From Bradyrhizobium paxllaeri (lineage in GTDB: Bacteria > Pseudomonadota > Alphaproteobacteria > Rhizobiales > Xanthobacteraceae): 64,000 nt of DNA. Under the pieces are notes generated by a model. That model did no database searches. It worked only from the letters and a program-made list of their open reading frames with translations, and was not told where the DNA came from. The position numbers and the translations under genes were made by a program. Shown piece after piece: positions 21,708 to 30,171 of this stretch; position 1 is the stretch's first letter; each line of letters begins with the position of its first letter. The DNA is taken from contig NZ_CP042968.1 in the NCBI RefSeq assembly GCF_001693515.2, forward strand, positions 1 through 64,000. The letters run 5' to 3'.

Positions 21708-22058
21708 ATGCGAAAATTTTTGGGGCTCGCCGTCACGATTGTCTGCGCCACCATCTCCACCGCAGATTCCGCGTCGGCCAAGAAGATGAAGCACGTGCTC
21801 GAGGCGAAGATGGCCTGCACCAAGGCCCCATCCGATCTGACCATCGGGCCAAAATTCCTGTCGCATGTGAAACGCATGTGCGAGGGCAAGACGGAGTGCA
21901 GCGTCGGGCCAGGTGAGTTGTTCGCGGCTGATGACATGGAGCGCTGGGGATGCAACAAGGGATTCTTCGTTCTCATCAGCTGCGGCGGCGGTGACAAGCA
22001 GCAGTATCCTTCCGACAACGTGAAACAGAAGATCGACGTGTTTTGCGACGCGCCGTAA
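21708..22058 (+). CDS. Small secreted Cys-rich protein, SUEL/galactose-lectin-like
   Basis: 116 residues: a signal peptide (FLGLAVTIVCATISTADSASA) and a compact domain of about 90 residues with six Cys (37, 58, 64, 82, 92, 113). The spacing and context recall the SUEL (Gal_Lectin) domain of rhamnose/galactose-binding lectins: a Cys, then about 20 residues, C-x-G-x3-C-S-V, a Phe-containing loop with Asp-Asp, GC-x-K and a hydrophobic strand ending in Cys (GFFVLISC). That match is by eye and should be tested. A clear AAGGAAGG precedes the ATG. It is a single gene, unrelated in direction to the minus-strand nap operon that follows. Confidence 0.6.
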   Translation: MRKFLGLAVTIVCATISTADSASAKKMKHVLEAKMACTKAPSDLTIGPKFLSHVKRMCEGKTECSVGPGELFAADDMERWGCNKGFFVLISCGGGDKQQYPSDNVKQKIDVFCDAP

Positions 22059-22114
22059 AGCGGGCCTGGTCTCGCCGAACTCCGATGCCGAGTTTCGTCG
22101 AACGCCGCCTTGCG

Positions 22115-22813
22115 CTAGGGCCGTTCGGCGGCAGTCGTTGCGGCAAGGTAGCGTGCCAGTTCGCCGCGTGGATCCTCGCGAAAACTCTGGCGATCCCGCT
22201 GTTCGGGCGGCGCCCGCCAGCCCGGCTCGACGCCGGTCATGTCGGGCAGTTCATGCGCGATACCCTTGTGGCAATCGATGCAGGTCTTCTCGCCCGTGAC
22301 GAGAAACTTGCCGTGGATGTCAGCGGCGCGCCGTGTCTGCTTGGTGAAGTCCATCGCGGCCGAGGAATGGCAGTTGCGGCATTCCAGGGAGTCATTGGCC
22401 TTCAATCTCGCCCATTCGTGCTTGGCGAGCTCGAGCCGGTGATCCTGAAACTTCTGCCTGGTGTCGATCGTCCCGAAGATCTTGCCCCAGACCTCCTTGG
22501 ACGCCTGCATCTTGCGGGCGATCTTGTCGGTCCAGTCGTGCGGCACGTGGCAGTCGGGACAGGTGGCGCGGACGCCGGAACGGTTGGAGAAGTGGGGCGT
22601 GTGCTGCAACTCCTGGAAGACGTTGTCGTGCATCTCGTGGCAGGAGGTGCAGAACTTCTCGGTGTTGGTGACTTCGAGCGCGGTATTGAAGGCGCCCCAG
22701 AACAGCACGCCGCAGATGAAGCCGCCGAGCGCGAGAAAGCCCAGGCTGAGATGCGTGCTGGGGCGACTGGCGATGCGCCAGAACCAGGTCAGCAGTTCCT
22801 TGAGCCGCTTCAT
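22115..22813 (-). CDS. napC: NapC, membrane-anchored tetrahaem quinol dehydrogenase
   Basis: NapC/NirT family cytochrome c that takes electrons from the quinol pool and passes them to NapB and NapA in the periplasm. The 232-residue protein has one N-terminal membrane helix ([19 protein letters not shown]) and four haem c sites: CTSCH, CPDCH, CRNCH and CIDCH. The Met next to the first haem ([11 protein letters not shown]) is a typical feature. Start at 22813 (MKRLKELL) fits the anchor; the longer frame upstream is spurious. Last gene of napEFDABC, 7 bases after napB. The C-terminal 40 residues after the last haem are polar. Confidence 0.96.
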   Translation of the reverse strand: MKRLKELLTWFWRIASRPSTHLSLGFLALGGFICGVLFWGAFNTALEVTNTEKFCTSCHEMHDNVFQELQHTPHFSNRSGVRATCPDCHVPHDWTDKIARKMQASKEVWGKIFGTIDTRQKFQDHRLELAKHEWARLKANDSLECRNCHSSAAMDFTKQTRRAADIHGKFLVTGEKTCIDCHKGIAHELPDMTGVEPGWRAPPEQRDRQSFREDPRGELARYLAATTAAERP

Positions 22814-22820
22814 CGCCCAC

Positions 22821-23318
22821 TCACTTCTTCTCGGGTTCGACGAGCAGCATGTCCTTGAACGTGCTCGGGACCAGCGGCTGTGCGTCGGTTTGCTGGACAT
22901 GGCAGGCGGTGCAGAAATAACGCCGCGGGGTGACGTCGGCGAGCACCTGCCCGTTGCGGTCCATGAAATGGGTGACGCTGATCATCGGCGCCCCCGAGCC
23001 TTCGGTGAATTGCCGCCGGTGACAGTCGAGGCAGCGGTTGGTCTTGAGCGTGAGCTGATAATTGTCGATCGAGTGCGGAATGATCGGCGGCTGCTCCGGA
23101 TAGTTGCGCATCAGCCGCTTGTCATCGATGACGGGCCGCGCCAGGGCAGGCGCCGGCACGTCGCCCATCGGCGCGGCGGCGCCGGTGACGCGCGGCACGA
23201 TTTGGGGCGCGTTCTGCGCGTAAATTGCGCCGCAGACGAACACCAGCATGCCGCCAAGCAGCGCGCCTGCGAGCGGCGTTCGAAGTCTCTTCAGGCCGGG
23301 ATGATCTTGACCGCGCAT
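22821..23318 (-). CDS. napB: NapB, dihaem cytochrome c subunit of periplasmic nitrate reductase
   Basis: Small electron-transfer subunit that binds NapA and relays electrons from NapC. The 165-residue protein has an N-terminal signal ([20 protein letters not shown]) and two haem c motifs, CLDCH and CTACH, each with a conserved distal His pattern (HSIDNYQ and SVTHFMD). It overlaps the end of napA by 28 bases if the ATG at 23318 is used, an overlap common for napAB. Periplasmic location is expected by Sec export and haem attachment. Confidence 0.95.
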   Translation of the reverse strand: MRGQDHPGLKRLRTPLAGALLGGMLVFVCGAIYAQNAPQIVPRVTGAAAPMGDVPAPALARPVIDDKRLMRNYPEQPPIIPHSIDNYQLTLKTNRCLDCHRRQFTEGSGAPMISVTHFMDRNGQVLADVTPRRYFCTACHVQQTDAQPLVPSTFKDMLLVEPEKK

Positions 23319-25786
23319 TTCTTGAAGTCCGTCTGCTTGGAAATGGGATCGGTAGCGTCCAGCGTCACCTTGTTGATGAGCTGGCTGGCGTCGAACCAGG
23401 GTACGAAGACCACGCCGCGTGGCATCCGGTTGCGGCCCTTGGTGTCGACCCGGCTCCTGATTTCGCCGCGCCGGGAAATCACACGGACTTCCGCGCCTTC
23501 ATTGATGCCTCGCGCGCGGGCGTCCTCGGCATGCATGTAGACCCTGGCGCCAGGATACGCCTTGTAGAGCTCGGGCACCCGCATGGTCATGGAGCCGGAG
23601 TGCCAATGTTCGAGCACGCGGCCGGTGACGAGCCAGATGTCGAACTCCTTGTCGGGAGATTCCGCCGGCGGCTCGTACGGTACCGCGATGATCCGCGCCT
23701 TGCCGTCCTTGTTGCCATAGAACTCGACGCCCTTGCCCGCCTTCACATAAGGATCAAGGCCCTCGCGGTAGCGCCACTTGGTCTCCTTGCCGTTGACGAC
23801 GGGCCAACGCAGCCCCCGCACCTCGTGGAGGGTGTCGAAATCAGCGACATCGTGGCCGTGCCCGCGGCCGAACTGGGCGTATTCCTCGAACAGTCCCTTC
23901 TGCACGTAGAAGCCGAAGACCTTTGCCTCGCGGTTCTCGTACTCGGCGGGAATTTCGCTGACCGGGAACTTGTCCACATTGCCGTTGCGGAAGAGAACAT
24001 CGAACAGCGTCTTGCCGCGATAGTTGGGATTGGCGTCGAGGATCTGCGCCGGCCACACCTCGTCGGTGGTGAAGCGTTTTGAGAACTCCATCATCTGCCA
24101 GAGATCGGAGCGCGCCTCGCCCGGCGCGTTGACGAGCTGCCGCCAGACATGGGTGCGGCGCTCGGCATTGCCGTAGGCGCCTTCCTTCTCCACCCACATC
24201 GCTGCCGGCAGCACGAGATCGGCGGACATCGCGGTGACGGTTGGATAGGCATCCGACACCACGATGAAATTGTCCGGATTGCGGTAGCCGGGATAGGTCT
24301 CGCGCGAATTGTTCGGCGCGGCCTGCATGTTGTTGTTCACCTGAACCCAATAGAAGTTCAGCTTGCCGTCGTGAAGCATGCGGTCCTGCTCGACGGCGTG
24401 ATAGCCGGGCTTTTCCGGAATGATGCCGTGCGGGATGCGCCAGATTTCTTCCGCGTGCTTGCGGTGCTCCGGGTTGGTGACGACCATGTCGGCGGGCAAA
24501 CGGTGCGCGAAAGTGCCGACCTCGCGCGCCGTGCCGCAGGCGGAGGGTTGCCCGGTCAGCGAGAACGGCGAATTGCCGGGCTCGGAGATCTTTCCGGTGA
24601 GCAGATGCAGATTGTAGAGGAGCTGGTTGGCCCAGACGCCGCGGACATGCTGATTGAAGCCCATCGTCCACAGCGACATCACCTTGCGCTTCGGATCGGC
24701 ATAGAGCTCGGCGAGCTCCTGCAGGAAGCCGCGCTCGACGCCCGATAGCTCCGACACTTTCTCGAGCGAGTAGTCCTTCACGAAGGCGGCATAGGCATCA
24801 AAGTCGATCGGCTGGGTCGCGCCTGGGTTCGCGGCGCCCTTGGCCTTGACCTCGAGCGGATGATCCGGGCGCAAGCCGTATCCGATATCGACCGTGCCCT
24901 TCACGAAGGTGGTATGGTTCTTCACAAAATCTCGGTTGACCCGTCCCGTCGTGATGATGTGGTTGGCGATGTAGTTCAGGATCGCGAGATCCGTGCCGGG
25001 CTTGAACACGATCGGGATGTCGGCAAGGTCGGAGCTACGGTTGGTGAAGGTCTGGAGCACGGCCACCTTCACATGCGGCTGGCTCAACCGGCGGTCGGTG
25101 AGACGCGTCCAGAGGATCGGATGCATCTCGGCCATGTTCGAGCCCCACAGCACGAAGGCGTCGGCGGCTTCGAAATCGTCGTAGCAGCCCATCGGCTCGT
25201 CCATGCCGAAGGTGCGCATGAAGGCGACCGCTGCGGAGGCCATGCAATGGCGGGCATTGGGATCGAGGTTGTTGGAGCGGAATCCGGCGCGCATCAGCTT
25301 GGTGGCGGCGTAGCCTTCATAAACCGTCCATTGCCCCGACCCGAACATGCCGAGCGCCGTCGGGCCCTTCTCCTTCAGCACCGCCTTGGCCTTGGCCGCC
25401 ATGACGTCGAAGGCTTCATCCCAGCTCACCGGCGTCAGTTCGCCGTCCTTCGCGAAGGCGCCACCCTTCTTGCGCAAAAGCGGCGCGGTCAGGCGGTCGC
25501 CGCCATACATGATCTTGGAAAGGAAGTATCCCTTGATGCAGTTCAGCCCGCGATTGACCTCGGCGAGCGTATCGCCGTGGGTCGCGACGACCTTGCCGCT
25601 CTTGACGCCGACCATCACCCCGCAGCCGGTACCGCAGAAACGGCAAGGTGCCTTCGACCATTTGATTTCCAGCGAGCTGCCGCCGCCCGTCACCGGTTGC
25701 GCGGCCGCAGGCGCGGCGATGCCGGCGGCTGCGGCGGCCACGGCGGCGGCCTGCGCCTTCAACAATTCGCGTCGCGAGAGTGACAT
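23291..25786 (-). CDS. napA: NapA, catalytic subunit of periplasmic nitrate reductase
   Basis: Molybdenum bis-MGD enzyme that reduces nitrate to nitrite in the periplasm. The 831-residue precursor has a twin-arginine signal (SLSRRELLK then an Ala-rich region to about residue 30). A [4Fe-4S] cluster is bound by [10 protein letters not shown] and the later Cys in RGLNCIKG. The molybdenum ligand Cys is in [10 protein letters not shown]. Length and motif order are those of NapA, not of assimilatory NasA. It lies 3 bases after napD, its maturation chaperone. Expression is probably driven from the FixK/FNR-type box upstream of napE. Confidence 0.97.
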   Translation of the reverse strand: MSLSRRELLKAQAAAVAAAAAGIAAPAAAQPVTGGGSSLEIKWSKAPCRFCGTGCGVMVGVKSGKVVATHGDTLAEVNRGLNCIKGYFLSKIMYGGDRLTAPLLRKKGGAFAKDGELTPVSWDEAFDVMAAKAKAVLKEKGPTALGMFGSGQWTVYEGYAATKLMRAGFRSNNLDPNARHCMASAAVAFMRTFGMDEPMGCYDDFEAADAFVLWGSNMAEMHPILWTRLTDRRLSQPHVKVAVLQTFTNRSSDLADIPIVFKPGTDLAILNYIANHIITTGRVNRDFVKNHTTFVKGTVDIGYGLRPDHPLEVKAKGAANPGATQPIDFDAYAAFVKDYSLEKVSELSGVERGFLQELAELYADPKRKVMSLWTMGFNQHVRGVWANQLLYNLHLLTGKISEPGNSPFSLTGQPSACGTAREVGTFAHRLPADMVVTNPEHRKHAEEIWRIPHGIIPEKPGYHAVEQDRMLHDGKLNFYWVQVNNNMQAAPNNSRETYPGYRNPDNFIVVSDAYPTVTAMSADLVLPAAMWVEKEGAYGNAERRTHVWRQLVNAPGEARSDLWQMMEFSKRFTTDEVWPAQILDANPNYRGKTLFDVLFRNGNVDKFPVSEIPAEYENREAKVFGFYVQKGLFEEYAQFGRGHGHDVADFDTLHEVRGLRWPVVNGKETKWRYREGLDPYVKAGKGVEFYGNKDGKARIIAVPYEPPAESPDKEFDIWLVTGRVLEHWHSGSMTMRVPELYKAYPGARVYMHAEDARARGINEGAEVRVISRRGEIRSRVDTKGRNRMPRGVVFVPWFDASQLINKVTLDATDPISKQTDFKKCAVKIIPA

Positions 25787-25789
25787 GAC

Positions 25790-26053
25790 CTAGTCTCCGA
25801 TATCGGCTGATCTTTCGACCTGCTCGAACACCATGTTGGCCGACAGGACTCCCTGCCAGCATGCGATTTCGGCGAGGCGGGCACCGAGGATTCCGCTCTC
25901 GGCCGCCTCCATCACGATGACGATCTTTCTGGCGTCGCGCTGATGGACTTCGACCTCCGGCAGCGCCGCGAGCGCCTGCAGCACCTCGTCCCGATGTTTG
26001 GGCAGCACGGATACGACCGCGCTCGAAATGTGAATGGTGGCTTCGTCTGTCAT
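25790..26053 (-). CDS. napD: NapD, chaperone for NapA maturation
   Basis: Small cytoplasmic chaperone that binds the Tat signal peptide of NapA and delays export until the cofactor is inserted. The 87-residue product has the ferredoxin-like family pattern: HISSAVVSVLPKHRDEV at the N-terminus, then ALPEVEVHQRDARKIVIVME and a C-terminal WQGVLSANMVFEQVE. The start at 26053 is preferred because the upstream part of the frame reads through napF. It overlaps napF by four bases and precedes napA by three. Confidence 0.93.
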   Translation of the reverse strand: MTDEATIHISSAVVSVLPKHRDEVLQALAALPEVEVHQRDARKIVIVMEAAESGILGARLAEIACWQGVLSANMVFEQVERSADIGD

Positions 26054-26349
26054 GCGATGTCTCCGCCACGCGCAGCGCCCAGCGCGATCGTTGCGCCCGG
26101 GCAGGCGCCGATGCATTCACCGCATCCGGTGCAGGCGGCTTCATTGATGACGGCCTGAGGCGGTAATCCAATGCGAGGACGGAAATGAATCGCGGAAACA
26201 GGACAGACATCGCCGCAGGAACGGCAGAAGATGCCGGCTTCGGCGAGGCATTCGTCACCGATGACGGCGACCGGCTTGGTGAGGAATTGACCGCGAAACA
26301 GAGCACGGCGCGAGGGGCCTTGGGGTTGCGAAGGTCCTTGGGTTTGCAT
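26050..26349 (-). CDS. napF: NapF-like ferredoxin, short form
   Basis: Cytoplasmic iron-sulphur protein of the nap operon, thought to help in NapA maturation. Typical NapF has about 160 residues and three to four [4Fe-4S] sites. This one has 99 residues. One full 4Fe-4S motif, CTGCGECIGACP, is clear; a second group, ECLAEAGIFCRSCGDVCP, provides another four Cys with wider spacing. The N-terminus has a basic SRRALFRGQF like other NapF. The frame is intact between napE and napD, so this is a compact variant and not an obvious truncation. Confidence 0.85.
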   Translation of the reverse strand: MQTQGPSQPQGPSRRALFRGQFLTKPVAVIGDECLAEAGIFCRSCGDVCPVSAIHFRPRIGLPPQAVINEAACTGCGECIGACPGATIALGAARGGDIA

Positions 26350-26355
26350 GGCGTT

Positions 26356-26553
26356 TCATGCTCCCGGAGGACCGGGCGGCCCCAGGATCAACTGGGACAT
26401 CCACACCAGAAAGCCATAGCCGCCGACCACGCCGACGGCGACCACCGGCCAGATGAAGGCGGCGATGATGGCGAATACCAGCAACTCGGCACGTCGACTT
26501 GCCCCGTGCACCTTTTCCGGCTGCGCATCATGATGAGTTGACGTATCGGCCAT
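26356..26553 (-). CDS. napE: NapE, small membrane subunit of the nap operon
   Basis: 65-residue protein with a polar N-terminus and one membrane helix (ELLVFAIIAAFIWPVVAVGVVGGYGFLVW), followed by a short Pro/Gly-rich end. This is the NapE pattern, including the SRRAEL before the helix. Its biochemical role is unknown. It is the first gene of the operon. The Met at 26553 is chosen because the sequence upstream of it is non-coding in character; the FNR-type box is about 180 bases further upstream. Confidence 0.88.
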   Translation of the reverse strand: MADTSTHHDAQPEKVHGASRRAELLVFAIIAAFIWPVVAVGVVGGYGFLVWMSQLILGPPGPPGA

Positions 26554-26729
26554 GTAACGATCTGCCGCCTTGGAATCGAATAATTGCTCAGCCGGCCGAG
26601 CGTTCCCGCCCATGCCGGCCACCTTGCCAATTGCCATCGCCGTCAGACGGAGGGCGCGAAGAGGGTTCCCGCGTCGTTGCAGGATACGTCACCGCGACAT
26701 CAGGGTAGGTGGACCCGGGAAATCGTTCA

Positions 26730-26743
26730 TTGATCTGAATCAA
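26730..26743 (-). promoter_or_regulatory. FixK/FNR-type box upstream of napE
   Basis: TTGATCTGAATCAA is a perfect TTGAT-N4-ATCAA dyad, the consensus of FNR/FixK2-type regulators. Its centre is about 183 bases from the napE start, so an activated promoter with the box at -41.5 would start near 26695 and give a 5' leader of about 140 bases. In Bradyrhizobium, FixK2 is known to activate nap genes under low oxygen. The same 300-base region (26554-26853) also carries the 3' end of the yifB transcript. Confidence 0.85.
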
Positions 26744-26808
26744 ATAATGAAGGGCAAACGCTTGGATTATTTGATGATCTTTCGGTGCATCCTGCGCCGG
26801 AAGAGCTG

Positions 26809-26850
26809 TTGCGACGCAACTGAGCCCCGATCGAATCAGAACCGGGGCTC
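26809..26850 (-). terminator. Tandem hairpins at the end of yifB
   Basis: GAGCCCCG (26822-26829) pairs with CGGGGCTC (26843-26850), and directly beside it lies GTTGCGACGCAAC (26809-26821), a perfect 13-base palindrome. They follow the yifB stop codon in its direction of transcription. No T-run follows, so termination may need Rho, or these may protect the mRNA end. Confidence 0.5.
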
Positions 26851-26853
26851 GAT

Positions 26854-28392
26854 CTATGCCGCGCGCCGCAAGTCCTCCGCCAGCGCACGATAGGACAGCG
26901 CTTCGGCCAGATGCAGCCGGCCGATCTTTTCGGCGCGATCGAGATCGGCGAGCGTGCGCGCGACGCGGAGCACGCGGTGATAGCCGCGTGCGGTCAGCTT
27001 CATGGTGTCGGCGGCATCGCGCAACAGTTTCTGGCCCTGCGTATCCGGTTGCGCGATCGTTTCCAATAGCGAGGCCGGTGCTTCGGCGTTGGTGCGGATC
27101 TGCGGCATGCCGGCGGCTGCGTAGCGCGCGAGCTGGATGGCGCGGGCGGCGGCGACGCGGGCTGCAACTTCGGCCGAGCCTTCGGATGGCGGCGGCAGGA
27201 TCAGGTCGGCGGCGGTCACCGCCGGGACCTCGATGCGCAGGTCGATGCGGTCCATCAGCGGGCCGGAGATGCGCATCTGGTAATCCGCGGTGCAGCGCTC
27301 GATCGGCGCGCGCCGGCAGGAATAGCCGGGATCATAGGCCTGGCCGCAGCGGCAGGGATTCATCGCCGCGACCAGCATAAAGCGGGCGGGATAGGTGACG
27401 CGATGATTGGCACGCGACACCGAGACCTCGCCATTCTCCAGCGGCTGGCGCAGGGAATCCAGCACGCGCGGATCGAACTCCGGCAGTTCGTCGAGGAACA
27501 AGACGCCCTGATGCGAAAGCGAAATCTCGCCAGGTCTGGCGCGCAGGCCGCCACCGGTCAGCGCGGCCATGCTGGCGGAATGATGGGGGCTGCGGAACGG
27601 TCGCCGCGCGGTCAATGCGCCATCGCGGATTTCGCCGGCGACGGAGGCGATCATCGAGACCTCCAGCAGCTCGGACGGCGACAGCGGCGGCAGGATCGAG
27701 GGCAGCCGCGCCGCCAGCATCGACTTGCCTGCGCCGGGCGAGCCGATCATCAGCAAATGATGTCCGCCGGCCGCCGCAATCTCCAGCGCGCGTTTGGCGC
27801 TTTCCTGGCCCTTGATGTCGCGTAGGTCGAGATGGGTTGCTTCCTGCTCGTGCACGCGCGGCTGCGGGCGCGACAGCACCTGCGTGCCTTTGAAATGGTT
27901 GGCGATCTGGATCAGCGATTTGGCCGCGATGATCTGGATATCTGGACTCGCCCAGGCCGCTTCCGAGCCGCACGCCGCCGGACAGATCAGCCCTTCCTCG
28001 CGCCCATTCGCCCCGATCGCAGCCGGCAACACGCCAGCGACCGGCGCGATTGAGCCGTCGAGTCCGAGTTCGCCGAGCACGGTAAAGCCGTTGAGCGCAT
28101 CCGGCGGGATGGCGCCGATCGCCGCCATCAGCCCGAGCGCGATCGGCAGATCATAGTGGCTGCCTTCCTTCGGAACGTCGGCCGGTGCGAGGTTGACCGT
28201 GATCCGGCGGGCGGGGAGGGCTAGGCCCGAGGCGACCAGGGCCGAGCGGACCCGCTCCCGCGCCTCCGACACCGCCTTGTCCGGCAGGCCGACGATCGCA
28301 AACGCCGGCAGGCCGGGCGCGACCTGCACCTGCACGTCGACCGCGCGGGCCTCGATCCCTTCAAAGGCTACAGTAGATACCCGCGCAACCAT
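26854..28392 (-). CDS. YifB/ComM family Mg-chelatase-like AAA+ ATPase
   Basis: 512-residue AAA+ protein of the YifB/ComM family. ComM in naturally competent bacteria is a helicase that aids branch migration during transformation; the role in others is not proven. Domains: an N-terminal Lon-like fold (VQVQVAPGLPAFAIVGLPDKAV), AAA+ core with Walker A GSPGAGKSM, Walker B GVLFLDELPEF, a SPHHSAS loop, a Cys group PCRCGQAYDPGYSC, and the Mg-chelatase C-terminal domain with LTARGYHRVLRVARTLADL. Length is typical. It starts at the ATG at 28392, and no partner gene is adjacent. Confidence 0.92.
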   Translation of the reverse strand: MVARVSTVAFEGIEARAVDVQVQVAPGLPAFAIVGLPDKAVSEARERVRSALVASGLALPARRITVNLAPADVPKEGSHYDLPIALGLMAAIGAIPPDALNGFTVLGELGLDGSIAPVAGVLPAAIGANGREEGLICPAACGSEAAWASPDIQIIAAKSLIQIANHFKGTQVLSRPQPRVHEQEATHLDLRDIKGQESAKRALEIAAAGGHHLLMIGSPGAGKSMLAARLPSILPPLSPSELLEVSMIASVAGEIRDGALTARRPFRSPHHSASMAALTGGGLRARPGEISLSHQGVLFLDELPEFDPRVLDSLRQPLENGEVSVSRANHRVTYPARFMLVAAMNPCRCGQAYDPGYSCRRAPIERCTADYQMRISGPLMDRIDLRIEVPAVTAADLILPPPSEGSAEVAARVAAARAIQLARYAAAGMPQIRTNAEAPASLLETIAQPDTQGQKLLRDAADTMKLTARGYHRVLRVARTLADLDRAEKIGRLHLAEALSYRALAEDLRRAA

Positions 28393-28549
28393 GCCGCCCC
28401 TCGTGACGCAATCGAAGGTAGCGGGGAACCGGAGGGTAAGTCAAGAACATTTGAAGAACATAGACGCAAACGATCCCGTCTGCGCCGTCTGCCTGTCAGA
28501 CCGGCACAACCTCGGGGCGTGGATACATTCCGACGGGCAGCCGCCGTCT

Positions 28550-28732
28550 TCAGCGCTCCGTTCTCATGTATGGGCTGCTCTCGGAAACATGCTTCAGCGC
28601 CGGATCGTCGGCGAGAATGCGCATCGCCTGCGTCGTCTCGGGGCTTGGATGAGGTGGGGTGTCGCGCAGGCTCCATACGGCCAGCCCAACGAATAGCATT
28701 CCAGCGCTGATCGCTATCATGTCCTTGGTCAT
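28550..28732 (-). CDS. Small single-pass membrane protein, hypothetical
   Basis: 60-residue frame with an N-terminal membrane segment (MIAISAGMLFVGLAVWSLR) and a polar C-terminus rich in Pro, Thr and His. The start at 28732 (MTKDMIAIS) puts the hydrophobic segment right after the first charged residues. No family recognised. There is no strong independent evidence that it is expressed; the length and composition fit a small inner-membrane protein. Confidence 0.4.
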   Translation of the reverse strand: MTKDMIAISAGMLFVGLAVWSLRDTPPHPSPETTQAMRILADDPALKHVSESSPYMRTER

Positions 28733-28883
28733 TTGCCGGGCCTCCAAACTGGCTGCCAAGCGGCCGAGACGCGGGCCTCGCTATTTCGGCTTGGAAGCCG
28801 GTTGGCCCTGCGGCCTGACGCTCATCTTGCTCTCAGGCATCTTGTCCCGGCCCGGGGCCGGAAATTCCGCTACAGCTTCCTCC

Positions 28884-28919
28884 CTTACGGCAAAACAAAT
28901 TCTTACGGCAAAACAAATT
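28884..28919. repeat. 18-base tandem duplication
   Basis: CTTACGGCAAAACAAATT occurs twice with no spacer, in the non-coding stretch between the small membrane protein and the metallo-hydrolase gene (about 28733-29017). It is A-rich compared with its surroundings. Nothing else is seen in that stretch. Confidence 0.7.
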
Positions 28920-29017
28920 TCGGCGATCCGCGATGGTTCCCGAGAGATGCGCGCACGCCTGCGGCAGTGGCTTGACGATCCGGGGCCAGCCACCGGCAAG
29001 CCCCGGATCGAGCATCT

Positions 29018-30001
29018 TCAGAGCTGCATGTTCATCGGCTCGGGATAATACCTGAAACCGTCGCCGTTCTTGGCGACGTGGCCGAAGCCCGGCCAGGCGA
29101 AGTGATAGGACATCACAGGGATCTTCTGGGCGGCGAGCATGTCCAGCATCTTCACCCGCGAGTTCGCGGCCTGCTTCGGATCGCTATCGTAGGAGAATTC
29201 CATCCGCGGCTTCTCCAGCAAGAGCACCGCGTGATGCGAGAGGTCGCCGAGGAAGCAGAAGGATTTGCCCTTCGAGCTCACCATGAAGATGGTGTGGCCG
29301 ACGGTGTGGCCGGGCGCCGAAAGCGCGGTGACGCCGGGCAGGAATTCCTGATTGTCCTTGATGAACACGATGCGGTCGCGCACCGGCATCAGGTTCTTGC
29401 GGGCGTGGAGGATGAAATCCTTCAGCGGGCTGCCGAGCTTGCCTTCATCGGTCCAGAAATCGAAATCGCTCTGGGCGATGTAGACCTGCGCGTTCGGGAA
29501 TAGCGGCTTGTCGTCGGCACCGACGAGGCCGCCGATATGGTCGATATGGGCGTGCGAGCACACCACGGCGTCGATGTCGCTCGCCTTGATGCCGGCGGCC
29601 GCGAGGTTCTTCTGTTGCTGACCGGTGGTCGGGCCGAACGCCTTCGAGGTGCCCATGCCGGTGTCGAACAGGATCAGCTTGTCGCCGGTGTTCACGACCG
29701 GCGAGTTCTGCTCCAGCACGACATTGTCAGGGTTGAGGAAGTTGTCGGAGAGCATCTTCTTCACCTCTTCCTTCGGCACGCCGGTGAAGGTGCCGGAGGG
29801 ATCGCCGAGCGGCAGCGGGCCGTCGGAGACGACGGTGACCTCGGCGTCGCCGAGAACGAAGCGGTGCCAGTAGGGCGTCTGCGTGGCGAGCTTGGGCGCC
29901 TTGGCCAGTGCGCCGCCGCCGAGCATCGTTGAGGCGCCAACACCCATTCCGAGTCCTGCGCCGAGCGCAAGCAAAGACCGTCGCGAAAGATTCGTCGTCA
30001 T
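29018..30001 (-). CDS. MBL-fold metallo-hydrolase with Tat signal
   Basis: 327-residue metallo-beta-lactamase-fold hydrolase with a twin-arginine type signal (LSRRSLLALGAGLGMGVGA), so it is probably exported folded with its metals. The metal site is complete: SHAHIDHIGG, GHTVGH, the bridging Asp in GDLSHH, and a later His in SYHFAWPG. The pattern is that of quorum-quenching or alkylphosphonate-type relatives of the AttM/lactonase and hydroxyacylglutathione hydrolase group; no substrate can be claimed. It is a single gene, preceded by a 170-base gap. A beta-lactamase role is unlikely, since class B loops are not seen. Confidence 0.88.
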   Translation of the reverse strand: MTTNLSRRSLLALGAGLGMGVGASTMLGGGALAKAPKLATQTPYWHRFVLGDAEVTVVSDGPLPLGDPSGTFTGVPKEEVKKMLSDNFLNPDNVVLEQNSPVVNTGDKLILFDTGMGTSKAFGPTTGQQQKNLAAAGIKASDIDAVVCSHAHIDHIGGLVGADDKPLFPNAQVYIAQSDFDFWTDEGKLGSPLKDFILHARKNLMPVRDRIVFIKDNQEFLPGVTALSAPGHTVGHTIFMVSSKGKSFCFLGDLSHHAVLLLEKPRMEFSYDSDPKQAANSRVKMLDMLAAQKIPVMSYHFAWPGFGHVAKNGDGFRYYPEPMNMQL

Positions 30002-30171
30002 GCGTCGTCCTCCCACTGATTTTATTGAATTGCAGTATATGCCCGGACGGATTCATCCGTCGCTACAGGCTGCGCCCGCTTGCCGAAATTGGCAAGTGGG
30101 CGGAGACGGCACAACAGGGATGTCAAAATGCGGGCGAGTCGGCGTTATTTGGCGCCGCGCTTTGTCGACGG

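Noticed and set aside
29018..30001. Class B beta-lactamase
   Set aside because: The metal site is of the general MBL fold with lactonase/hydrolase-like spacing; no beta-lactamase loops are visible.
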